A stretch of DNA of 64,000 bases from Methanosphaerula subterraneus (GCF_052055875.1 NZ_CP170508.1:2619615-2683614), one strand, 5' to 3'. Counted from the stretch's first letter, positions 18,507 through 27,572 are shown. The notes: a model not told the origin generated them from the letters alone. Translations and numbers: made by a program.

Positions 18507-18823
18507 TAGGAGAAGACGCTCTGAGCGGCCTCGTGGGAGATCCGTTCTCCCACCAGGGTGATCAGGGTCTCGACGTCCTCCTCCTGGACGCACCCGAGGC
18601 TCTCGGAGCCGTCGAGGATATGATCGACCAGGTACTGCAGGTCCTCGGTGCTCAGCCGCCTGAGCCGTTCCTCAAAGTCCCGTTCATCGGCTGCAAAATG
18701 GTTCGAGACCGGGGGGAGGATCGACTGGAAGGCATGGCCCGAGCCGGCACAGGTCGGTGATTCGTACTCAGGTGCCAGCACTTTCAAGATCTCCCAGTCC
18801 CTACTGTTCATTTCCCGTGGCAT
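18476..18823 (-). CDS. Hypothetical protein (115 aa)
   Basis: I do not recognise this family. It is a soluble, acidic protein starting MPREMNSRDWEILKVL, with a helical middle (DFEERLRRLSTEDLQYLVDHIL) and a second helical stretch (EEDVETLITLVGERISHEA). The start at 18823 is supported by AAAAGGAG placed 6 nt upstream; a longer in-frame start at 19123 would overlap the fumarase gene. The good Shine-Dalgarno and steady codon use support a real gene. It converges on, and overlaps by 31 bp, the cation-efflux gene. Confidence 0.65.
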   Translation of the reverse strand: MPREMNSRDWEILKVLAPEYESPTCAGSGHAFQSILPPVSNHFAADERDFEERLRRLSTEDLQYLVDHILDGSESLGCVQEEDVETLITLVGERISHEAAQSVFSYYSSSGVCEQ

Positions 18824-18890
18824 GATATTCTCCTTTTGTACTACTCTGACGATCCCTGATAAGTACATGTCGGCATCGTTTCCCGGTGCC

Positions 18891-18897
18891 TTATTAA
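18891..18897 (+). promoter_or_regulatory. TATA-like element before the fumarase gene
   Basis: TTATTAA lies 32 bp before ATG 18923 and there is no Shine-Dalgarno sequence between them, which suggests a leaderless or nearly leaderless transcript. Confidence 0.4.
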
Positions 18898-18922
18898 CGA
18901 TCGCCTCCCATTTCAGTAGCAG

Positions 18923-19768
18923 ATGCAGCGAACAGAAGCCGCCTCTCTCTCCCTGTATGCCGCGGTCACCGAGGCCACCGTGACAGCCTGCAGAGAGGCC
19001 GTGATCCACCTGCCGGCCGATGTGAGGCGGGTACTCGAAGAGGCCCATGCCCGGGAGTCCAACCCTGTGGCGCAGGGGGAACTGGCCAACATCCTGGCCG
19101 ACCTCGCCTGTGCAGAGGAGCACCTGGTCCCGCTCTGCCAGGACACCGGGGTGCCGGTGATCTACCTGACGATCCCCCCGACCGTCCCGCTGACCGAAGA
19201 GCTCTACGACGCAATCCGGGCAGGAGTCAGGCGGGCCACCGCCGAGGTACCCCTTCGGCCCAACGTCGTCGACCCGCTCACCAGGGCGAACTCAGGGGAC
19301 AACACCGGGGAGGGGATGCCGGCGATCCATGTCCGGCCCGGGGATTCTCTCTCGATCACCGTCCTCCCGAAAGGGGCCGGCGCCGAGAACACCTCGCAGA
19401 TCGCGATGCTCCTCCCCTCGCAGAAGGATAAGATCGAGGAGTTCGTCGTGAAGACGGTGCTGGCAGCCGGGAGCCGCCCCTGCCCGCCGCTGGTGATCGG
19501 GATCGGGATCGGTGGGACCTTCGACGGGGCCGCCGCCCTTGCGAAGGAGGCGCTGCTGCAGCCGATCGACCGGATGGACCCGTTCGAGCAGCACCTCTGC
19601 GATAGCCTGAACACGCTCGGGATCGGACCGATGGGGCTCGGCGGCGATACCTCCGTCCTCGCGGTGAAGGTGAAGAAGGGGGCCTGCCACACGGCCTCGC
19701 TGCCGGTGGCGGTGAACGTCCAGTGCTGGGCGAACCGGCGGGCGACCGTCGTGGTGGAGGCGGACTGA
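18923..19768 (+). CDS. fumA: Fumarate hydratase (class I), alpha subunit
   Basis: A 281-aa N-terminal-type subunit of two-part Fe-S fumarase, which interconverts malate and fumarate. Three Cys expected to hold the 4Fe-4S cluster are visible: LCQDTGVPVIYL, RPCPPLVIGIGIGG and VQCWANRR. Also present are RANSGDNTGEGMPAIH and LPKGAGAENTSQIAML. The paired beta subunit follows with overlapping stop and start codons. With Kor and Suc encoded downstream, this gives the reductive arm from malate through fumarate toward 2-oxoglutarate used by Methanomicrobiales and related methanogens for biosynthesis. Succinate production (fumarate reductase) is not encoded here. L-tartrate dehydratase belongs to the same family and is less likely. 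Confidence 0.9.
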   Translation: MQRTEAASLSLYAAVTEATVTACREAVIHLPADVRRVLEEAHARESNPVAQGELANILADLACAEEHLVPLCQDTGVPVIYLTIPPTVPLTEELYDAIRAGVRRATAEVPLRPNVVDPLTRANSGDNTGEGMPAIHVRPGDSLSITVLPKGAGAENTSQIAMLLPSQKDKIEEFVVKTVLAAGSRPCPPLVIGIGIGGTFDGAAALAKEALLQPIDRMDPFEQHLCDSLNTLGIGPMGLGGDTSVLAVKVKKGACHTASLPVAVNVQCWANRRATVVVEAD

Positions 19769-20340
19769 TGGTCGACCTCACGACACCGCTCGGGGACGAG
19801 GTCCTCTCCCTCGTCGCCGGCGACCGGGTCACCCTCACGGGGATGGTCTATACGGCCCGCGACGAGGCGCACCTCCGGATGATGGAGGAGGGGATCCCCT
19901 TCGACCCGGTCGGGGCCGCGGTCTACCACTGCGGGCCGGTGATCAGCCAGGATCGGGTGATCGCCGCAGGGCCGACCACATCGGCACGGATGAACGATCT
20001 CTCCGGTTTTCTCCTCGACAGGGGGGTCAGGGCCCTGATCGGCAAGGGGGGCATGGGGCCGCAGGTGGTCGAACAGCTCCGGGGACGGGGCGTGTACCTC
20101 GCGTTCACCGGGGGCTGTGCCGCCCTGGCCGCCACCCGGATGCACCTCAAAGGAGTCTTCTACCCAGACCTCGGGATGGCCGAGGCGATCTGGGCGATCG
20201 AACTCGATCACCTCCCGCTGGTGGTCGGGATCGACGCGGCCGGCGGCGACCTCTTCGCAGCGGTGGCAACCGGGGCTGCCGGCAGGGCGGCCGCCCTGAT
20301 CGAGGGTTTCCATGGCAGAAAGAGCGATGGAAGTATCTGA
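19768..20340 (+). CDS. fumB: Fumarate hydratase (class I), beta subunit
   Basis: A 190-aa C-terminal-type subunit of Fe-S fumarase. Motifs are VAGDRVTLTGMVYTARDEAH, YHCGPVI, GPTTSARMND, IGKGGM and FTGGCAALAA, in the order known for the family. ATG 19768 shares its A with the TGA of the alpha gene. The split alpha and beta genes are the archaeal arrangement; in many bacteria they are fused. Confidence 0.9.
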   Translation: MVDLTTPLGDEVLSLVAGDRVTLTGMVYTARDEAHLRMMEEGIPFDPVGAAVYHCGPVISQDRVIAAGPTTSARMNDLSGFLLDRGVRALIGKGGMGPQVVEQLRGRGVYLAFTGGCAALAATRMHLKGVFYPDLGMAEAIWAIELDHLPLVVGIDAAGGDLFAAVATGAAGRAAALIEGFHGRKSDGSI

Positions 20341-20387
20341 ACATTTTTTCATATACGCGATGCAATAATGAGCAGGGAACCTGATCC

Positions 20388-20660
20388 ATGAAACTGGTGA
20401 TCGATCAAAACCGCTGCAAGGGATGCAATCTCTGTACGATGGTCTGTCCATACCGGATCTTTACCTCTGGGAAGAAGGCCAACCGGCGGGGGATTCTGGT
20501 GCCAGATCTCGATCGGCCGGAACGGTGCACCAACTGCCGGCTGCAGAAGATGTACGGGCGGACCCTCTGCGGCATGTGCCAGATGACCTGTCCTGACCAG
20601 GCAATCTCCTGGGTCGACGAGAAGCCGAGCGAACCGCATAAGGTGGAGGTCGAGTTTTGA
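20388..20660 (+). CDS. korD: 2-oxoglutarate:ferredoxin oxidoreductase, delta (ferredoxin) subunit
   Basis: A 90-aa ferredoxin-like subunit. The first cluster motif is CKGCNLCTMVCP; the second set is CTNCRLQ followed by CGMCQMTCP. It transfers electrons between ferredoxin and the Kor catalytic core. It opens the korDABC block and its 3' end overlaps the korA start. A gap of 47 bp separates it from the fumarase beta gene, with a CATATAC element near 20350 that could be a separate promoter. Confidence 0.92.
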   Translation: MKLVIDQNRCKGCNLCTMVCPYRIFTSGKKANRRGILVPDLDRPERCTNCRLQKMYGRTLCGMCQMTCPDQAISWVDEKPSEPHKVEVEF

Positions 20661-21766
20661 CGAAGATTGATTTTATGCAGGGAAACATCGCCTGTGCAGA
20701 GGGGGCGCTGGCAGCAGGGTGCCGCTTCTTCGGCGGGTACCCGATCACGCCCTCCACCGAGGTCGCTGAACATATGGCCCGGAAACTCCCGAAGATGGGG
20801 GGTGTCTTTATCCAGATGGAGGACGAGCTCGGCTCGATGGCCTCGATCATCGGGGCCTCCTGGACCGGGGCGAAGGCGATGACCGCGACCAGCGGCCCGG
20901 GCTTTTCGCTGATGATGGAGAACATCGGCTACGCCGTGATGACCGAGACCCCGTGCGTGGTCGTGAACATCCAGCGCGGCGGCCCGTCCACCGGCCAGCC
21001 GACGATGACCGGGCAGGGGGACATGATGCAGGTCAGGTTCGGCTCGCATGGGGACTACAGCATCATCGCCCTCTCCCCGGCGAGCGTGCAGGAGATGTAC
21101 GACCTGACGGTCCTGGCCTTCAACCTCTCTGAGGAGTTCCGGGTTCCGGTCTTCCTGATGGCCGACGAGGTGATCGGGCATATGCGGGAACGGATCGAGA
21201 TCCCTGATGCGGTCACGACCGTGACCAGGGTCCAGCTTGCGGCGGACGCCCTCCCCTTCCATGCCGGCGAGAATATGGTCCCCGGCTTCCCCACGTTCGG
21301 GGAAGGGCACGGGGCCCACGTGACCGGCCTCACCCATGACGAGCGGGGATATCCGAAGACGACCGATCCCGCCACCCATGCGGCGCTGGTCACCCGGCTC
21401 TGTCAGAAGGTGGAGTCGCAGCGTCACCGGATCGCCGAGTACGAGGTGATCAACCCCGATGCCGAGGTGGTCTTCGTCTGTTACGGCTCCCCGGCACGGG
21501 CCGTGCAGCAGGTGGTCCACGACCATCCGGAGGAGACGATCGGCGTCCTCCGGCTGAAGATGGTCTGGCCGTTCCCGGACCAGGCCTTCGCCGAGTTCCC
21601 GAGGGCCAGGATCTTCCTGGTTCCCGAGCTGAACCTCGGCCAGATCGCCCGCGAGGTCGAGCGGCATGTCTGCCAGCCGGTCAGGACGATCGGCAAGATC
21701 GGCGGGGAACTGCATACGCCCGCTGAACTGGAAGCGGCCTATCAGGCAGCGAAGGAGGCACTATGA
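20657..21766 (+). CDS. korA: 2-oxoglutarate:ferredoxin oxidoreductase, alpha subunit
   Basis: A 369-aa subunit. In methanogens with an incomplete reductive TCA path the complex carboxylates succinyl-CoA to 2-oxoglutarate. Motifs: GNIACAEGALAAGCRFFGGY, PITPSTEVAEHMA, MATSGPGFSL-like TATSGPGFSLMMENIGYA, and QRGGPSTGQPT. A TTG start at 20657 is supported by GGAGGT ending 6 nt upstream and by the overlap with the korD stop; ATG 20675 is the alternative. The length and order (D-A-B-C) fit Kor rather than the two-subunit or fused relatives. Confidence 0.92.
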   Translation: MTKIDFMQGNIACAEGALAAGCRFFGGYPITPSTEVAEHMARKLPKMGGVFIQMEDELGSMASIIGASWTGAKAMTATSGPGFSLMMENIGYAVMTETPCVVVNIQRGGPSTGQPTMTGQGDMMQVRFGSHGDYSIIALSPASVQEMYDLTVLAFNLSEEFRVPVFLMADEVIGHMRERIEIPDAVTTVTRVQLAADALPFHAGENMVPGFPTFGEGHGAHVTGLTHDERGYPKTTDPATHAALVTRLCQKVESQRHRIAEYEVINPDAEVVFVCYGSPARAVQQVVHDHPEETIGVLRLKMVWPFPDQAFAEFPRARIFLVPELNLGQIAREVERHVCQPVRTIGKIGGELHTPAELEAAYQAAKEAL

Positions 21767-22548
21767 CCTTTATGGACTGGTACCGGCAGGACCGGCTCCC
21801 GCACATCTACTGTGCCGGCTGCGGCAACGGCACGATCATCAACTGCACCCTCGGGGCCGTCGAGGAGATGGGCTGGAAGAAGGAGGATACGGTCTTCGTA
21901 TCAGGGATCGGCTGCTCGTCCCGGGCGCCGGGATACATCCAGACCGACTCCCTCCACACCACCCACGGCCGGGCGCTCGCGTTCGCCACCGGGGTGAAAC
22001 TGGCCGCACCACGGCTGCATGTGATCGTCTTCACCGGTGACGGCGACCTGGCCGCCATCGGCGGAAACCACTTCATCCATGCCTGCCGGCGGAACGTCGA
22101 CATGACGGTGGTCTGCATGAACAACCAGATCTACGGGATGACCGGCGGGCAGGGCTCGCCGACCACGCCCTGCGGGGCGCTCACCTCGACGACGCCGTAC
22201 GGCGCCTGCGAGCCGGCCTTCGACCTGACTGAACTGGCCGTGGCCGCCGGGGCGAACTATGTCGCCCGCTGGACCACCTACCATGTCAAGGAGCTGACCC
22301 GGGCCATCAAAGTCGGGCTCGAGACGCCGGGCTTCTCGTTCATCGAGGTGCGTGCCCAGTGTCCGACCAACTTCGGCCGGAAGAACAAACTGAGAGATGT
22401 GTCAGCGATGATCGACCAGATGAAGTCCCAGGCCCTGCTGAAGCAGAAGTACGACCGCATGGTGGCCGAAGAGGTTCCGATCCCGCCGGACAGTTTCGTG
22501 GTCGGCGAGATCGTCCATCGGCAGCGGACCGTCACCGGGGTGCACTGA
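21763..22548 (+). CDS. korB: 2-oxoglutarate:ferredoxin oxidoreductase, beta subunit
   Basis: A 261-aa thiamine-diphosphate-binding subunit. YCAGCGNGTII is the family start, SGIGCSSRAPGY follows, and the ThDP/Mg site is FTGDGDLAAIGGNHFIHACR with NNQIYGMTGGQGSPTT. Cys residues bind a proximal 4Fe-4S cluster in relatives. The gene overlaps korA by 4 bases and korC by 1. Confidence 0.93.
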   Translation: MTFMDWYRQDRLPHIYCAGCGNGTIINCTLGAVEEMGWKKEDTVFVSGIGCSSRAPGYIQTDSLHTTHGRALAFATGVKLAAPRLHVIVFTGDGDLAAIGGNHFIHACRRNVDMTVVCMNNQIYGMTGGQGSPTTPCGALTSTTPYGACEPAFDLTELAVAAGANYVARWTTYHVKELTRAIKVGLETPGFSFIEVRAQCPTNFGRKNKLRDVSAMIDQMKSQALLKQKYDRMVAEEVPIPPDSFVVGEIVHRQRTVTGVH

Positions 22549-23096
22549 TGCGCTACGAAGTGAGGTTCTCGGGCTTCGGGGGCCAGGGGATCATCCTCTC
22601 GGCGGTGATCGTCGGACGGGCCGCGGTGATGTACGACCACACCTTCGCCGTCCAGACGCAGGTCTACGGCCCGGAGGCGCGGGGCGGGGCCTCGATGAGT
22701 GCGGTCGTCATCGACGACCAGCAGATCCTGTACCCCAAGGTCGCGAACCCGGACCTCTATGTGATCATGTCGCAGGAAGGGTTCGAGAAGTACGGTGCTG
22801 CCGCCCCCGAGGGGGCGACGATGCTGCTGGACTCGGGGCTCGTCCACAGCCGGCCGGCCTGCCGGTACATCGAGGTGCCGGCGACCGAGGCCGCACGAAC
22901 GGTCCTCGGGAAGACGATCTTCGCCAACATCGTGATGCTCGGCGCCCTGGTGGCCGCCACCGGCGTCGTCAGCAGGGACGCGATCGAAAAGGCGGTGCTG
23001 GACAGCGTTCCGAAAGGGACCGAGGAGTTGAATCTCCGTGCACTGAGGCTGGGATTTGACTATGGAACAGGGGATACATCAGAGGAACAGGCATGA
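22548..23096 (+). CDS. korC: 2-oxoglutarate:ferredoxin oxidoreductase, gamma subunit
   Basis: A 182-aa gamma subunit. It starts RYEVRFSGFGGQGIILSAV, then TQVYGPEARGGASMSAVVI and NIVMLGALVA, the usual landmarks. ATG 22548 lies at the korB stop; longer in-frame starts would sit inside korB. It overlaps sucC by 4 bases, so the 2-oxoglutarate and succinyl-CoA steps are probably translated together. Confidence 0.92.
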   Translation: MRYEVRFSGFGGQGIILSAVIVGRAAVMYDHTFAVQTQVYGPEARGGASMSAVVIDDQQILYPKVANPDLYVIMSQEGFEKYGAAAPEGATMLLDSGLVHSRPACRYIEVPATEAARTVLGKTIFANIVMLGALVAATGVVSRDAIEKAVLDSVPKGTEELNLRALRLGFDYGTGDTSEEQA

Positions 23097-24175
23097 AACT
23101 GCGTGAGTATGAAGCAAAGAGAGTATTTGGTGCAGCAGGGATCCCGGTTCCACGCGGGGTTGTGATCAGTTCTCCTGAAGAGATCGCCAGTGTCGCGATG
23201 CCTGCCGATCAGGTGGTGCTGAAGGCGCAGGTGGATGTCGGCGGCCGGGGGAAGGCCGGCGGAGTGCTGCTCTGTTCTGCAGCCGATGCGGCTGCGACGG
23301 CGGTCGACCTCTTCGCACGGACGATCAAGGGGGTGCCGGTGGACCAGGTGCTGGTCGAGGAGCAGCTCCCGATCACCCACGAGTACTTCCTCTCGATCGC
23401 CATCGACCGGTCGACGAAGCAGCCGATCCTCCTCTTCGCCGATGCCGGCGGGGTCGAGATCGAGGCGACGGCGGCGGCCTCCTCAGACGCGATCCGGAAG
23501 GTCCGGGTGCCGCGGCTGATGACCGACCTGCCGGCGTTCGCGATCCGCGACCTGCTCGGGTCCGCCCCCAAGGAACTGGGCACGGTCATCAACACTCTCT
23601 GGCATGTCTTCAACAACAAGGACGCCCTGCTCGCAGAGATCAACCCGCTGGTCACGACCCCGCGGGGGGTCTATGCGGCCGATGCGAAGCTGATCATCGA
23701 CGACAACGCCCTCTGGCGGCAGGGGATCACCCAGAACCGCGACCTGACGCCGCGGGAGCGCGAGGCTGAGCAGCACGGCTTCTCGTACGTCGAGCTGGAC
23801 GGCTCGATCGGCGTGGTCGGGAACGGAGCCGGGCTGACGATGGCCACGCTGGACCTGATCGAGTTCTACCAGGGGAAGGCCGCAAACTTCCTCGACGTCG
23901 GCGGGGGGGCCGACCAGGACCGGGTCAGGTTCGCGGTCCGGCTCCTCGCCGGCGCACCCCAGGTGCAGGTGATCATCGTGAACCTGCTCGGGGGGATCAC
24001 CCGGTGCGACGAGGTGGCACGGGGGATCATCAGTGCCGGGGTCGCCCAGCGGGTGATCGTCCGGATGGCCGGGACCAACGAGGCAGAGGGGAAGGCGTTG
24101 CTTGCAGCACATGGATACCAGATGTATGAGAGTATGGACGAGGCGGTCGCTGCCGCCGTGGAGGCGACACGATGA
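23093..24175 (+). CDS. sucC: Succinate-CoA ligase (ADP-forming), beta subunit
   Basis: A 360-aa ATP-grasp subunit that with SucD makes succinyl-CoA. Landmarks are KLREYEAKRVFGAAGIPVP, VVLKAQVDVGGRGKAGGV, AEINPLVTT, FLDVGGGAD and VNLLGGITRCDEVARGII. It is placed between korC and sucD with 4-base overlaps at both ends, consistent with feeding succinyl-CoA into Kor. Confidence 0.93.
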   Translation: MKLREYEAKRVFGAAGIPVPRGVVISSPEEIASVAMPADQVVLKAQVDVGGRGKAGGVLLCSAADAAATAVDLFARTIKGVPVDQVLVEEQLPITHEYFLSIAIDRSTKQPILLFADAGGVEIEATAAASSDAIRKVRVPRLMTDLPAFAIRDLLGSAPKELGTVINTLWHVFNNKDALLAEINPLVTTPRGVYAADAKLIIDDNALWRQGITQNRDLTPREREAEQHGFSYVELDGSIGVVGNGAGLTMATLDLIEFYQGKAANFLDVGGGADQDRVRFAVRLLAGAPQVQVIIVNLLGGITRCDEVARGIISAGVAQRVIVRMAGTNEAEGKALLAAHGYQMYESMDEAVAAAVEATR

Positions 24176-25038
24176 TCTATGGAGATAAGTCCCTCGGCGT
24201 GATCGTGCAGGGGGCGACCGGCAAACAGGGTGCGTTCCATATCAACCTGATGAACGAGTATGCCCGCTCGGTCGGCGGCCGGGGGGTCGTGGCCGGGGTC
24301 ACGCCCGGCAAGGGCGGCCAGGAGATCCACGGGGTGCCGGTGTACAACAGCGTCCGCGAGGCGCTCGCCGAGCACGATGCCACGGCCAGCGTCCTCTTCG
24401 TCCCTGGAAAGGCGGCAGGCGACTCGATCATGGAGGCGGCCTCGGCCGGCCTCGAACTGGTCGTCGCGATCACCGAGCATATCCCGGTCCATGACACGAT
24501 GAAGGCGGTCGCCTATGCACGGCTGCACGACTGCGCCGTCATCGGCCCGAACTGTCCGGGCCTCCTCTCGCCCGGCGAGGTGAAGCTCGGGATCATGCCG
24601 GCCCACCTCTTCTCGCGGGGGAATGTCGGCGTGATCTCCCGGAGCGGGACGCTCACCTACGAGATCGTCGACGAACTGACCCGGGCCGGGATCGGCCAGA
24701 GCACCGTCGTCGGGATCGGAGGCGACCCGGTGATCGGGCAGACCTTCGTCGACCTGCTCGAACGGTTCGAGGAGGACCCCGAGACGAAGGCCGTCGTCCT
24801 GGTGGGCGAGGTCGGCGGGGCGCTCGAACAGGAGGGGGCGGCATCCACCGACCTGCCGATCGTCGCCTACATCGCCGGGGTATCGGCCCCGCCGGACAAG
24901 CGGATGGGGCATGCCGGCGCCATCGTCGAGGGTGGCGAAGGGGATGCCAGGTCCAAGATCCGGCACCTGCACGAGCAGGGGGTGACCGTTGCCCAGAGGC
25001 CATCAGAGATTCCTGGCCTCATCCGGGGCATGCTATGA
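24172..25038 (+). CDS. sucD: Succinate-CoA ligase (ADP-forming), alpha subunit
   Basis: A 288-aa CoA-binding subunit. The N-terminal Rossmann motif is IVQGATGKQGAFH, IGPNCPGLLSPGEVKLGI and ISRSGTLTYEIVDEL follow, and the phospho-histidine is His247 in RMGHAGAIVEGGEGDA. It overlaps sucC and dacZ by 4 bases each. Confidence 0.94.
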   Translation: MIYGDKSLGVIVQGATGKQGAFHINLMNEYARSVGGRGVVAGVTPGKGGQEIHGVPVYNSVREALAEHDATASVLFVPGKAAGDSIMEAASAGLELVVAITEHIPVHDTMKAVAYARLHDCAVIGPNCPGLLSPGEVKLGIMPAHLFSRGNVGVISRSGTLTYEIVDELTRAGIGQSTVVGIGGDPVIGQTFVDLLERFEEDPETKAVVLVGEVGGALEQEGAASTDLPIVAYIAGVSAPPDKRMGHAGAIVEGGEGDARSKIRHLHEQGVTVAQRPSEIPGLIRGML

Positions 25039-25832
25039 AGACGGAGCTGATGCTCCGGAAGGGAATCGAACTGGCTGAAGCGATCCATGCGGTGGGGGTG
25101 ATCGCCTTTCTGCCGCGGACCCCGTACTCCGCGACGGTCGAGGTCTTCTGGGCGGACGAGGGCTACCTGGACATCTGGAAGGACCTGACGATGCACCAGG
25201 CCCTGGAGTCGGTTCAGCAGCATATCCGCGATGCCGCGATCCAGGTCTCGCTGGAGAAGGATCTCTCTGAAGGGACGCTGGTCGGGGTCTTTCCCCACGC
25301 GATCCTGGTATATTCGATCGAGGATGCGGCCGGCATGATCGACCTGGAGTCGTTCGGTCAGATCGTGCCGATGCCGGTGATGAAGGCTGCGCTCACGCTC
25401 GCGATGGAGATCGGGGCTGAGGGGCGGGAAGGGAGGGCCGTCGGCACCGCCTTCATCATCGGTGACGGCGACCTGATCCTGGCCAACTCGCACCAGCTGA
25501 TCCTGAACCCCTACTGGGGGCATCCGCGGGAGATCACCTCTATTCTGAACCGGGAGAACTGGGAGTCGGTGAAGGAGTTCGCCCAGCTGGACGGGATCTT
25601 TGTGATCGACCGGGACGGGTCCGTGCTCGCGGCAGGGCGGTACATGGACGTGGACCTGCGTTCGGTCACGCTCCCGGGGGGACTCGGGGGCCGGCACCGG
25701 GCGGTGGCGGCGATCACCAAGTTGATCCCGGTCGCAGGCATTATTATATCAGAGAGTGGGGGGATAGTGAGACTCTACCGAGACGGGGTCTGCCGGCTCA
25801 CGCTCCGTTCAGACGTGTCGATGCATCCCTGA
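25035..25832 (+). CDS. dacZ: Diadenylate cyclase (DacZ-like, DisA_N domain)
   Basis: A 265-aa soluble protein that makes cyclic di-AMP from two ATP. The C-terminal half holds the DAC domain: GREGRAVGTAFIIGD, then LDGIFVIDRDGSVLAAGRYM (the DGA-type motif reads DGI here) and GLGGRHRAVAAIT, the RHR motif that contacts ATP phosphates. The N-terminal half (1-130) matches archaeal DacZ architecture rather than membrane DacA. ATG 25035 overlaps the sucD stop. c-di-AMP is known to control osmolyte and potassium uptake in several archaea and bacteria; co-transcription with the TCA block would couple the second messenger to carbon metabolism. Confidence 0.85.
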   Translation: MKTELMLRKGIELAEAIHAVGVIAFLPRTPYSATVEVFWADEGYLDIWKDLTMHQALESVQQHIRDAAIQVSLEKDLSEGTLVGVFPHAILVYSIEDAAGMIDLESFGQIVPMPVMKAALTLAMEIGAEGREGRAVGTAFIIGDGDLILANSHQLILNPYWGHPREITSILNRENWESVKEFAQLDGIFVIDRDGSVLAAGRYMDVDLRSVTLPGGLGGRHRAVAAITKLIPVAGIIISESGGIVRLYRDGVCRLTLRSDVSMHP

Positions 25833-25845
25833 TCCAGGAGTTCCT

Positions 25846-26997
25846 ATGAACCCCTTCACCGTCTCCCTGACTCCCTGCCGGTCCTATGACCTCGATGAAG
25901 TCAGGGCCGCCCTTCGGGCGGTCCTCGAACCGCTCGGCGGACTCGCCGCCTTTGTCCGCCCGGGCGACCGCGTGCTGATTAAGCTGAACCTCCTCTCCTC
26001 GAACGACCCTTCCGCTGCAGTCACCACCAACCCGGCTCTGGTCAGGGTCGTGGTCGAGGAGGTGCAGCGGCTCGGAGCCGTGCCGGTGGTCGGGGACTCG
26101 CCCGGGGGGCGGAACACCCCGGCATCGTACCGGTCACTGCTGAACCGGACCGGGATTGCGCAGGTGATCGAGGAGACCGGCTGCGAGTCGGTCTTCTTCG
26201 ACGATCAGACGATCGAACGATCCTCAGACCAGACGAAGACGTTCCGGCGGTTCACGGTGGCCGCCGTGTTTGAGCAGGTCGACGTGGTGATCACCCTCCC
26301 GAAACTGAAGACCCACCAGCTGACGCTGATGACCGGCGCCGTGAAGGTGCTCTTCGGGTTCATCCCGGGGGTGAAGAAGGCGGCCTATCATCTCAGCACC
26401 GGCAACGATATCGCCCGGTTCGCCGATCTCCTCCTCGACCTCCACCAGGTCGTGCCCCCGACGCTGGTGATCATGGACGCCGTGGTGGGGATGGAGGGGA
26501 ACGGCCCGTCGCACGGCACCCCGAGGGCGATCGGCCTGCTCCTAGCAGGGACGAGTTCGACGGCCATCGACTTCGTGGCCGGATCGGTGATCGGGTTCGA
26601 CCCGCTCTGCCTTCCGACGGTCAGGGAGGCGGCAGAGCGGGGGATCGGGCCTTCCTCGTTCGATCAGATCACCATCGCCGGCCCGGACCCCGCTGCGTTC
26701 ACCATCCCTGACTTCAAAAAGCCGTCCTCGATGAGCCTCGGGAGGATCCCGCCGTTCGTCCTCTCCTGTGCACAGAGAGTCCTCGGCACCAGGCCGGTGG
26801 TCGACCGGGCACGGTGCACCCGGTGCGGGACCTGCCGCGACAACTGCCCGCCCGAGGCGATCACGATGACCGGGGGGGCCTATCCTGCGATCGACCAGGG
26901 GGGATGCATCTCCTGTTTCTGCTGCCAGGAACTCTGTCCTGCCGGCGCCATCGAGGTGAAGAAGCCGCTGCTCCGGCGGCTGATCGACAGGGGTTGA
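25846..26997 (+). CDS. DUF362 protein with C-terminal 4Fe-4S ferredoxin domain
   Basis: A 383-aa protein. Residues 1-300 form the DUF362 domain (VRPGDRVLIKLNLLSSNDP, VVGDSPGGRNTPASYRS, ITLPKLKTHQLTLMTGAVK). Two 4Fe-4S motifs close the protein: CTRCGTCRDNCPPEAI and CISCFCCQELCPAGAI. DUF362 proteins are iron-sulfur proteins of uncertain role that often lie near other redox genes. AGGAG is placed 7 nt before the ATG, and the gene follows dacZ after 13 bp, so it probably ends the same operon. Confidence 0.88.
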   Translation: MNPFTVSLTPCRSYDLDEVRAALRAVLEPLGGLAAFVRPGDRVLIKLNLLSSNDPSAAVTTNPALVRVVVEEVQRLGAVPVVGDSPGGRNTPASYRSLLNRTGIAQVIEETGCESVFFDDQTIERSSDQTKTFRRFTVAAVFEQVDVVITLPKLKTHQLTLMTGAVKVLFGFIPGVKKAAYHLSTGNDIARFADLLLDLHQVVPPTLVIMDAVVGMEGNGPSHGTPRAIGLLLAGTSSTAIDFVAGSVIGFDPLCLPTVREAAERGIGPSSFDQITIAGPDPAAFTIPDFKKPSSMSLGRIPPFVLSCAQRVLGTRPVVDRARCTRCGTCRDNCPPEAITMTGGAYPAIDQGGCISCFCCQELCPAGAIEVKKPLLRRLIDRG

Positions 26998-27084
26998 ACC
27001 GGGGCGATAGCGGGCAGATCGGCACGCTCTTCTCTTCGACCCGGGATACATCCAATTATGTGGGGAACAGAGTGATCTGGGATC

Positions 27085-27564
27085 ATGAAGGCGATCTATG
27101 CATGTGCACTGCTGCTGGTTCTGCTCTTCCTTTCGGCAGGGTGCACCAGTCAGGGGACCAGTGGCAATCAGGCTGGTAATCAGTCAGCGACGACGATCAT
27201 CGGTTCATGGGTACAGTCAGGGGACTCTCCGAACATCCTGATCCAGTTTCAGGAGAACGGGACGGCGCTGATGCGGTTCCGCTCCACTGCAGGTTCGACC
27301 AACGATACGTTCGTCGACCGCACCGGGCACTGGGAGAAGACCGGGTCCGAGGGGCAGGTCAATCTCTCGTACCTGGGTCCGACCAGCAACGAGTCCAGGA
27401 CCCTGACCATGGCCGTCCTGAATAATGGGACCGCCCAGGTGAAGCGGGTATTCAATGGCACCCAGGAGACCACCAGTGCGAGCGGTCCTGACCTCAGTTT
27501 CAGGCAGGCAGAGTGGCCGTCACTGGACGTTGGGTACAGCCTCGACAATCCCCTCAAATCGTAA
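27085..27564 (+). CDS. Putative lipoprotein (159 aa)
   Basis: The N-terminus MKAIYACALLLVLLFLSAGC is a signal peptide ending in a lipobox (LSAGC), so membrane anchoring at the Cys is predicted. The mature part is a low-complexity linker (TSQGTSGNQAGNQS) followed by a roughly 110-aa beta-rich domain (IIGSWVQSGDSPNILIQF, WEKTGSEGQVNLSYLG) that looks like a single lipocalin/DUF5640-like barrel, common in methanogen lipoproteins. No function can be assigned. A T-run follows the stop. Confidence 0.75.
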   Translation: MKAIYACALLLVLLFLSAGCTSQGTSGNQAGNQSATTIIGSWVQSGDSPNILIQFQENGTALMRFRSTAGSTNDTFVDRTGHWEKTGSEGQVNLSYLGPTSNESRTLTMAVLNNGTAQVKRVFNGTQETTSASGPDLSFRQAEWPSLDVGYSLDNPLKS

Positions 27565-27565
27565 C

Positions 27566-27572
27566 TTTTTTT
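27566..27572 (+). terminator. T-run terminator
   Basis: Seven T residues directly after the lipoprotein stop codon. Confidence 0.5.
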
